Shown here in pieces: positions 55,891 to 64,000 of a stretch of DNA of 64,000 bases (its first letter is position 1; each line of letters begins with the position of its first letter). This stretch comes from Pilatotrama ljubarskyi. Its lineage: Eukaryota > Basidiomycota > Agaricomycetes > Polyporales > Polyporaceae. The position numbers and the translations under genes are program-made. The stretch covers positions 1-64,000 of the forward strand of contig MU277699.1 in NCBI GenBank assembly GCA_022385805.1, in the 5' to 3' direction. The notes under the pieces were generated by a model, which saw nothing but the letters and a program-made list of their open reading frames with translations, was not told where the DNA came from and made no database searches.

Positions 55891-58536
55891 ATGGCGGTGT
55901 ACAACACGTCCCGTTTCATTGACGAACTCCTCAAGAGCCACGAAAGCTCTGAGCCGTCGTTCGTCCTGAGGCTATACCGCGAACATTGGCAGCTAAACAC
56001 TGGATCCAAATTCTTGTACAATAACCAAGTCGCGGTAAGCAACGCACCATACGCGGGTATGGATGATTTGCCCTGGCTGACGTGTCATAGTCTCTGCTAG
56101 ATGATATCCGCTCACGACACATACCCGTCGACTTCCTCAAGCTGTTTGATGCAACGAAGGTGCCCTTCTATGAGGGTCTGTGCTATCACGACATCCAAGA
56201 GTTGGTATCTGACGCTTGACCTAGGCTGTTTGATTGTTGAGCTCCTTGACTATCGCCCATCCAAAGCCGGTGAAGCGGAGCTGGAGCAACCCGAGAAATC
56301 CCGCATTGTCTTGACTCCTAACGACGAGTCTAGATGGAGCGACATCTGTCTCTTGAGTCAGAAGAGCTCAGTACCATGGACTGACGCTGACACCCTCGAG
56401 CTGGAGGCTCGACTGCTGGTGAGTACGGAGATCCGTGCCACCGAGTGGCGACGACTGCCTAGTTCTCGGATAGAGGAGAGACTGCACAATTGTCCACAGG
56501 ACGGTGGCAGACGCAACCACAGGGCCGCGCAGGGTCCAGAGACCCTTGCATGGAACAGCAGGTCTGTTCCTGTCGTGACCGGGATGGCGCCGTGGCTTCC
56601 GTGCTTCGCTTCTCGAGAAGGAGTTTGGGGTTGCTTTCCTGTTCGCCATAGGCGGGCGAGAACGAAGTCCAGCTTTTGTTCATCCTGTCTCTGATTTTGT
56701 GGTTTTCTTTTATCACAACATGCTGATATCAACGCTGCCAGATGGCCACTGCTCCTCCGCTATGTCTAGAGCCTGACGTGCACCTGACCAGGATCGTCAA
56801 TGCGACGCATAGGGCAACAACACCGCCTGCGCCTCCATCGCTCAAGCGCAAGGCTTCTGCGATGAACCAGGAAGCGGACGAGGTCGAGAAGAGCCGCCGC
56901 ATCAAGATCAGCCAATTCATGAACCCTCGGTTGAGGCCGACCGTCCCGACGTGAGTTCCCAGTTTGTATCTCCGTTGTCTTGCGAGGCCTGACGCAAGAC
57001 TGAACTAGCTACCGTATCCTGGATGCCATCCAGAAGGCCAAACTCGCGAAGGAGCGCGCTCCGCCACCTCCTTCAACGCAGCCTACACAAGCCGTGCAAG
57101 GTCTCGCGCCCCCAGCAGCTTCGCCACGTCCTCCGACCACCGCCCCCGTCCAACCAGCACCCGTACCCACGCCTACGCCCGCCCCAGCCCCGCTCCAATA
57201 CCAACACTCCCAGAACGCACCTTCTCCCGCACCCTCAGCGGCGGGAACACCGCCGACGGCGATGCAAGACCCGAAGAAGCAAGTCAAGCGGAACTCCATC
57301 GTAGCGGGGCCATCGCCGCTGATCACGCGCGCTTCGGTCACTCCCGCACCCACCGCCCCGTCCGGCGCGCCGCTCCCGATCCCTCCTCACCTACAGCAGC
57401 ACTACCAGGCGCAGCTCGCGCAACGCACGACCACTCCCGCCCCTGCTCAGGCCGCTGCTTCTCCCCGCCCGCCGCCCCCGTCCGTCGCCCACGCGAGCAG
57501 CCCTGCAGCAGCGCCGGAGCAGCGGCCTCCGTCGGCGGTGCCGGCTCCTCCAGCTCAGCCGGTGCCCCAAGTCCAGCAGATTCAGCAGGCAGCCCGCGTG
57601 CAGCCGTCACCCGCACCCTCGCATACGCCGCAGCAGCAAGCCATGCAGCCGAACGCGTATTCCGCGATGCTCATGCAACAACAGATCGCGCGGCGGAAAG
57701 CGGCACAGGCTGCAGGGGCCGCACAGAACGTCGCTGGCGCTGTGCCGGGCGGCCAGCCGCAGATGCAAAACTACATGCAAGCGCAGTATATGGCGGCGTA
57801 CCAGGCTCAGATGCAGCAGGCGCAAGCCCAGCAGCAGCGACTCAACCAAGCACAAGTTCAGGCCCAGGCCCAGTCTCAAGCACAGGCGGCGTCTCCCGCT
57901 GCCCGGACACACACACCAGCGCAGGTGCAGGCCGCGGCGGCGCAGGGACAACGCAATAGTCCAATGGTCGCGAACCAACCCCTCGCAGCGCGCTCTCCGA
58001 TGCCGAACCCCGCTCAACCACACCCGCAGATCCAGCAAGCGCAGGCCCAGCAACAGCAACAGCAGCAGCAGCAAGCCCAGCTGCAGCAGCAGGCCCAACA
58101 GCAGGCCCAGCACGCGCAACATCCCCAGCATCCCCAACATCCTCAGCACCCCCAGCACCAGAACCAACAGCAGCAGCATCTCGCCTACGCACAGTACTTG
58201 CGGCAGCTTCAGGCCGCCCACGCGCAGCAACACCCACAGATGCAGCAGCACCTCGCAGCGGGACAGGCGGGCGCAGCGCAGGGCGGGATGCAGCCCCAGG
58301 GGGCACCAGCGGCAGCGATGCAGAACCCGCAGATGATGGCACAGTACTACAACTATGCACGGGCAGTGCCGGGTGTGGCGATGGGCCAGATGCCCCAGGC
58401 GTACTGGCAGCTCGGCGCCGGGCGAGGCATGCCCGTCGCTCAGCAGATGTCCGGCATGCCTGGCGCGCATCCGCAGCAGATGCAACCTGGTGCAGGGGCG
58501 GCGAAGCCGGCGCAGGGCGGGCAGCAGGGTTCATAA
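55891..58536 (+). CDS. SPT20: SAGA complex subunit Spt20
   Basis: Spt20 holds the SAGA transcription coactivator together. Five exons, 55891-56034, 56091-56175, 56225-56418, 56742-56950 and 57009-58536, give 719 aa. The N-terminal Spt20 domain is clear: YNTSRFIDELLKS, LYREHWQLNTGSKFLYNNQ, ASLLDDIRSRHIPVDFLKLF, ATKVPFYEGCLIVELLDYRP and a basic RRIKISQFMNPRL stretch with TYRILDAIQKAK. The last 480 residues are Gln/Pro/Ala-rich with a poly-Gln run (coded near 58050-58080) and PQH repeats, like a typical activator tail. The 323-nt intron before exon 4 is unusually long for this window and might hide another exon. Divergent from HGH1. Confidence 0.9.
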
Positions 58537-58799
58537 TGATGATTTACCAGGGAGAGGCGCATGTGTTTCGGTGTATTTCTAATGGCGAGGATCGCGTCTG
58601 TACCCTTACTTATCATGCTCTATTGTAATCCAGCATCAGCGCACTCGGACCTGGATGGTCTGTCCGTAATTGCTTGCGCACATGATTCCGGTCAGTATAG
58701 CGGTCCACCTCCACGGAGACAAGTGTGCAGAACGGGCAGGGCTGGGCAGGTCCATCTGGCAGTGGCATGTGCACACGCAGGCCACTCTACGCGCACCGG
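58537..58799. other. 3' flank of SPT20
   Basis: Short region before the MITE-like element. Nothing recognised. Confidence 0.5.
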
Positions 58800-59557
58800 T
58801 ACTATCATGGACCCAGTGTTCGAACGCTGGCCACAAGACATTGAATAACTTCCCATCGTCGCCTCCGATAAGCTTCAAACTTCGCACATACGCTCAAATT
58901 GTATGTTCCAATGTTAACCTGGAATTTGGTGTAGGACCATAGAGGTAGACGGCATCTAGAGGGCAGACATTGTGCGGGTCCCAGTGTTCGAACGTTTCTC
59001 CGAAGGTGAGTAACGCTATGTCACACTGCCGACGGATGCCGGATTGCATCTCCGACAGGAATCATGTTCTAAAGCACGCGAGTCTCGGAGGCGTCNNNNN
59101 NNNNNNNNNNNNNNNNNNNNNNNNNNNNNNNNNNNNNNNNNNNNNNNNNNNNNNNNNNNNNNNNNNNNNNNNNNNNNNNNNNNNNNNNNNNNNNNNNNNN
59201 NNNNNNNNNNNNNNNNNNNNNNNNNNNNNNNNNNNNNNNNNNNNNNNNNNNNNNNNNNNNNNNNNNNNNNNNNNNNNNNNNNNNNNNNNNNNNNNNNNNN
59301 NNNNNNNNNNNNNNNNNNNNNNNNNNNNNNNNNNNNNNNNNNNNNNNNNNNNNNNNNNNNNNNNNNNNNNNNNNNNNNNNNNNNNNNNNNNNNNNNNNNN
59401 NNNNNNNNNNNNNNNNNNNNCTTCTTGTTCAAGGATGTTCATGGGATGCCCAGCAAACAACCTGTAAATTTGAGAGGTTATCGGGTGTGGTGTGCAAGGG
59501 CTACAGCGGAAACGTTCGAACACTGGGCCCCGTTCGAACACTGGGTCCATGATAGTA
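58800..59557. mobile_element. MITE-like element with terminal inverted repeats and TA duplication
   Basis: The left end 58802-58825 and right end 59532-59555 are a perfect inverted repeat of CTATCATGGACCCAGTGT followed by TCGAAC. Each end is flanked outside by TA, as in Tc1/mariner-type insertions. A second inner pair of CCCAGTGTTCGAACGTTTC lies at about 58980 and, inverted, at about 59510. Between them is an assembly gap. No transposase reading frame is visible in the sequenced parts, and the whole is short (about 750 bp with the gap as drawn), so a non-autonomous element is likely. Confidence 0.6.
59096..59420. other. assembly gap of 325 N
   Basis: Run of N inside the MITE-like element. 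Open frames crossing it are artefacts. Confidence 1.
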
Positions 59558-61590
59558 GCGGCTGGGATCCACGCACCGCCCGTCGAATTCGAAGGCGGGC
59601 CCCTTCGGCGCGCGAAGATGGGCGGCGTGCTGTATTAGCATGGGAACGCCGGCCGAGATTGGGTGAGATTGCGGAGCGAAGCACGCTGCCAGACAGCCTC
59701 CCAGAAGCCCTCCGCGCGCGCGAGAGCCGTAAGTTGGACGTTCCTGCGAAGCCTGTCGACGTCTATGCGTACGTAAATCCCCCTCGCCGCGCGGCCCTCT
59801 GCGCTGTCTGACCCCGCGCGGGGTGTGCGCGCCGGCCGTGGCAGACTGTCGCAGGCCAGTCACCGCGGACAGTTTCTGGGATTCGTCCTCGCGGGAGGAC
59901 GCTCGCGTCCTCGGTTCTCTGGCCACAGCGAGCGCAGAGATAGCTGAACGATTGATTCGAAGCTGGCTGCGGTGCACGCGTGTACCTGGAGGCTGGACTT
60001 GCGGTCAGCAAGAAGCAATTGCTCCGATGGCCTACGGTCTGCAGTTACGGCCATCTGCAGGTAGCAGATTGTACTATAGTCGCGCTATATGGCACGAGAA
60101 GACGTCCAACAGACGCAAGCTACTTCGTTGATCGTACCAGTCATCAAGGATGCGAGGCCACAGGGTGACATTGTCTTCGAGTGATTCATGCAGCATCAAA
60201 AGACGGTGGGCAAGGCAGAGCAGAGAGAACTCGAAGATGCGAAGGCTCGGGCTGGAGTCCGAGTGGTCTATTGGCTTGCCCTTACCTCCGTTCGCGCGCA
60301 GCCACCTCGGATGCGCGGAAACGCGGAGTCGGACGACCGCACGGAGGCGGGGTGCACATGAACCGCCGACTTCGCTCGGGTGCACCCGCGAGATTCCAGC
60401 ACGGTCCAACTCTCCGAGCTTCCCAGCCGCCATCGACGCGTCGTCGCGTCCGATCGGGATATGTGCGGATACCACAGGGTAACTGGATATCCGGTAAGTC
60501 AGGTGCCCGACAGACTTCACGGTTCGTACTCAGGAGGACAGTACTCGCCACTAGTCCGGTCAGCGCGCACAGACTAAAAGGTTCACCGTTCACCCGCCTG
60601 TCGCGCAAGCCCGCCGCCCGCTGCCGCGAGGCGCGACGGCGGGCAGCTAGAACTGAACGTTGGTGCGACCGTAACGGCGAAGCGTGAACGCTCGACGAGG
60701 CCGCGCGGGCTAGTACTTTACGGGATGCCGACGCCGGCCGTACGGCGTGCTTGACGGCGCATGAGGACGGGTGGACGGGTAGACGAGCTACGGGGCAACA
60801 CGCCGCCGGCGGACGCTCGACGTCGGCGGGAGGCCAATCAGGGCTCGCGGGACGGAGAGGAAGGGTAGCCTCGAGGCTCATGCTCCCGTACGTGTCGCGG
60901 CAGGCCGCGCGTCCGAAAGACAGACGAGGGGACTCTGGTGCGATAGCCTATAGGGCCGGCTCGGGACGAGGGACGATCTCTGAACTTGCGACGGGCGCGA
61001 CTCTGCGTAGACGCGGTGAGATCGAGCACGGTGCCAGGGGCTGACAGAGAAGCCGCTCGGTCCGGGCTGCAGCCTGGATCGGGGGTGAGGTATAGCCAGA
61101 TCAGCGGCATCCAGCGGACAGATATTACACACACGACATGGCTGAGGTACGGCAACGGCATCGGGTACGGGTAGACGGACGGGCAGACGGTGGGAGAAGA
61201 GCGGGAGCGGGAATGGTGCGGTACAAGGGTGTGGATTGCGGGCGTATGGGGCACGGTGATGGGCAGGAACATGAGAAGGAGGATGGGCGAAGAGGCAAGA
61301 CGGGGGACGACTATGGTATGGGATACGAATATGTCACAGAGCCACACGAAACGCAGGAGACGAATTGCAAGAACGAGACAGAACAAGAGACAGAGAAGGG
61401 CGGGACAAACGCAGCGAAACGAAAGGATACACGGAGAGCTCACCAGTGACGGGCGGAGAACAGACGAACAGCGCGACGCGAAAACAGCAAACACGATATC
61501 GAGCAGCAACAGCAGGAGGGCAGGGCGGGGTAACGGCAGGGCGAGCACCGTCCTGAGGACTCGGCCAGCTAGCCGAGCTTCAGAGCGACC
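59558..61590. other. gene-poor region downstream of the GATA gene
   Basis: No exon chain or family match found. From about 61100 to 61560 the plus strand is strongly purine-rich, which opens long frames on both strands by composition alone. Part of this is presumably the 3' UTR of the GATA gene. Confidence 0.35.
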
Positions 61591-63451
61591 TCAGTCCCTG
61601 CCCCCAGCGTAGCCCATCTCGCTCCGTCTATCCTGCTGCGAGCCGTACGAGTCGTCGTCGTCGCTGCCGCCCTCGCCGCCGCTCGACCCGGCACCGCCGT
61701 CGTCTGCCGAGGACGCCGCCGTGTTCTGCCCCGCGCCACCACCAGCTCCGCCCCCCGCGCCGCCCTTCGCGCCGCCACCGCCGCGCCCACGCACGCCGGT
61801 CCCATCTCGGGTGCGCTTCTTGATCTGTCAGGAGCGAGCGCACGGCATATCCCGCATGCGCAAGCGAATAGCAAAAATAGAGAGACAGACGACGTCAGCG
61901 GCCGCTGCACGCGCGAATCCGGGAGAGCAGAGCGCACCAGTTTGGCATACACGAGCCCGCAGGCGTTGCACAGCGTGCGGGGGCCTGCGCGCGTGCGTCC
62001 GGACAAGTCAGTAGACCGTCCAACGCAGGTGGAAGGGACAAGAGCAGTGCAGGAGCAGGTCGGACCACTCACCCATTGGCCCGCGGCGCCATTCCGGCGT
62101 CGACGTCGCGCTGCAGCCCAGGCAGGTCTGTCCCTCGGTCGCGGGCTGATTCTCCGACTGCCATGTCAGAGGCGAGGCGAGAGTGAACAGCGGATGAGGA
62201 GAGGATGGTCAGAGTGGCGCCGCGCAAGCTGAGCGGCCGTCACACGCACCTGTCGTCCCCTCGCGGCGTCCCCCTCGCCCTCCTCTGCCGTGCGATCCGC
62301 CGCTCCCTGGGCCCCAGTCCCCGCAGGCGGCCGCGGCGGCTCGGGGGCTATGCGCTTCGCGGCCGCGTCGAGTGCTTGCGCGCCGTACGACGCGGCCTGG
62401 CGCATGCGCTCGATCGTCTCCGCCGCCGCCGCGGCGCGTGGCTGGGTCGCCTCGTACGCGAGCGCGTTCGCCGAGTCGATGATGATGCGATAGGACTCGA
62501 GCAGCTGCGAACCGCATCGGTCAACGGATATGCACGCATGTAAGGAACAGATTTGCGACGTACCTTGCTGAAGTCGATCCCTACGGGCGAGACGGCCGGC
62601 GGAGCAGGCGCCTGCGTAGGCGGCGGGGCTGGTGCTTGCTGTGGTGGTGGTTGCGCCTGTGCTTGCGGCGGGGGCTGCACCTGCGCCTGGACGGGCACCG
62701 GCTGGGCCTGCGGCTGGGTTTCGTTCTCCCGCGTTTTACGCACCGGTTGAGGGGGCGGGGCGGCCTCCGGCCGCTGAGGGGGACGCTCGTCTGTCCTGCG
62801 GGGCTCGGGCCTGGGAGGCGGCTGCTGCTGATAGCGCCTGTCGTCGTGCGCCGTGCTCTGGGGCTGTTCGGCCCGAGTAGGCGGGGGTGCGTACGGCGGC
62901 TGCTGCTGTCCTGGCGGAGGGCCTGGCGGATAAGGTGCACCGTGGTGGTGGGGCCACTCGCCCTGCCATTGCTGAGGCGGCGGGGGCGGGACGCCGTACG
63001 CCTGCGGCGGGTATCCCTGTTGGGGCGGATAGCCCGGCGCAGGCTGTGGCGGGCCGTACTGTGCGGGAGGAGGGTGAGGAGGAGGATGCTGGACAGGCTG
63101 AGAGGGAGGAGGAGGGGAGCGTACGGGCGGGCGAGACGAGCCCTGGGCGTACTGGCCGTTCTCGTAGGGTGCGGCGGGGGGATAGGAGGCGTACGGATAA
63201 GGGGGCGGGAACTCCTGGGGCGGGGCCTGGTGGTACATGTAGCGGCTGTCGGTGCTCATGTGTGCGGCGGAGGGGAGGACCTGGCGGTGGTAGAGTTCTG
63301 CTTCGCCGTCTGCGAGGGCGTATCTGAGCGAGGTGTAGGACGTCGCTTTGGCGGCAGCGCTGGAACGGGGCGGGTCAGCGACGGCATTTTGGGAGGACGA
63401 GTCTGGGGGCGCGGGGGCGTGGTCATGAGAGGCGTTGGAGTAGGGAGGCAT
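61591..63451 (-). CDS. GATA-type zinc finger transcription factor
   Basis: Five exons, 62564-63451, 62250-62504, 62073-62157, 61938-61984 and 61591-61824, give 502 aa. The N-terminal 290 residues are Pro/Gln/Tyr-rich and disordered. A helical stretch LLESYRIIIDSANALAYEATQ opens the second exon. The single zinc finger is TCLGCSATSTPEWRRGPMG then PRTLCNACGLVYAKL, assembled across an intron. It has the C-x2-C-x18-C-x2-C spacing of type IVb fingers and a basic IKKRTR tail. After it comes a Gly-rich and Asp/Ser-rich C-terminus. No PAS domain is seen, so it is not an obvious White Collar-2. It should act in the nucleus on GATA sites. The target pathway is unknown. Confidence 0.88.
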
Positions 63452-64000
63452 TAAGGGAGCAGAAGGGGGGTCGTCAGAGGCACATGTACATTAAGCAGCA
63501 GCACGGGCGCGCAGGGCGAGGCGGGGCGGGGACATGTACTCGGGGGTGGGAGAAGCGGGGCGGGGGACGAGCACGACGTGTCGGGGGACGTTGGACACGG
63601 CGGGCGGAGGGGCACCGTCGAGGTGCGGGGCAGGAAAGAAAGGCGGAAGATATGTGCATGCTGCTACAAACGACGACGATCGACTCTGGATCTTGGAACT
63701 CGCACTAGACTGCCACGAGCATCACGCCCCCGACGCGGCAAACACTGCAGTCGTCTCAGAAACAATGGACCGGGACGCGACCTACGTTTCTGCCGCAACT
63801 TCTCGTCTGCAGCGGCTCTTCTGCGATGCTTACGGGCTGGCGGACTGGCCTGGGACTGCACGCGTGCGCTCGTCGAGGCAGCGGGCGGAGGTGCAAAATG
63901 GTCGCGAACGGACGCCCCGGCGGCAAACGCCCACTCTCGTTCAAACCGGCGCGTATGAGTAAAACACAACTCTAAATCACCCTAGACTGCCGACGACGCC
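63452..64000. other. upstream region of the GATA gene
   Basis: CT-rich on the minus (coding) strand from about 63480 to 63640, as in many fungal leaders. No further gene recognised before the window ends. Confidence 0.4.

Noticed and set aside
57607..58485. 292-codon minus-strand frame
   Set aside because: It is the antisense shadow of the Gln/Pro-rich SPT20 tail. Leu/Arg-rich low-complexity translation with no independent signal.
60838..61548. 236-codon minus-strand frame with many Leu and Val
   Set aside because: It arises from a purine-rich plus strand. Hydrophobic runs without topology, splice sites or a family pattern.
62636..63454. 272-codon plus-strand frame
   Set aside because: Antisense of the Pro-rich first exon of the GATA gene. 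Composition driven.

Overview
This window reads as nuclear DNA of a filamentous basidiomycete, most likely an agaricomycete. The genes are dense and split by many short introns (mostly 45-70 nt, GT-AG with a few GC-AG). Third codon positions are GC-rich. Families typical of Agaricomycetes are present: intron-saturated DUF6534-like membrane proteins, F-box proteins, an SRPK-like kinase and dienelactone hydrolases. The two tRNA genes carry nuclear-type introns. Exons were rebuilt by hand from splice sites, phase continuity and protein-family patterns. All lengths and joins are therefore models, not transcripts.

Layout. 1-9.9 kb: a partial unknown gene, RPB7 and a divergent F-box gene, a broken reading frame near 6 kb, then the mitochondrial rhomboid protease gene sharing a 131-bp promoter with a lysine-methyltransferase-like gene. 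10-14.2 kb: an unidentified gene, a possible DUF6699-like gene and a TATA-driven small secreted protein. 14.6-19.4 kb: two paralogous small genes of unknown family, a scrap of kinase exon between them, and an intact SRPK-like kinase; together they look like a decayed tandem duplication of a kinase-plus-small-gene unit. 20.0-22.2 kb: intron-containing tRNA-Asp and a membrane-anchored aspartic protease. 22.2-28.1 kb: gene-poor, with a 2.1-kb near-perfect inverted repeat around an assembly gap. 28.1-31.4 kb: a 19-exon membrane protein gene and a compact Zn2Cys6 protein. 31.4-35 kb: gene-poor, ending in intron-containing tRNA-Lys.

35.7-42.2 kb: mitochondrial ribosomal protein uL23m (Mrp20), the divergent tRNA 2'-phosphotransferase Tpt1, and a 21-exon secreted GH127/DUF1680-type glycosidase. 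42.4-47 kb: three tandem dienelactone hydrolase copies at successive stages of decay (old pseudogene, freshly broken copy, intact gene). 47.4-58.5 kb: F-box/beta-propeller protein, RTC4-domain protein, the eEF2 chaperone Hgh1 and SAGA subunit Spt20, arranged as divergent pairs. 58.8-59.6 kb: a MITE-like element with TA duplications around the second assembly gap. 61.6-63.5 kb: a GATA zinc-finger protein.

How the genes relate. The conserved housekeeping genes (transcription by RPB7 and SPT20, mitochondrial function by PCP1 and MRP20, tRNA splicing by TPT1, translation-factor folding by HGH1) sit mostly in head-to-head pairs with short shared promoters. The variable parts are the tandem arrays, secreted proteins and repeats between them. 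Both tRNA genes here contain introns, so their maturation would depend on the ligation pathway whose last step is Tpt1.
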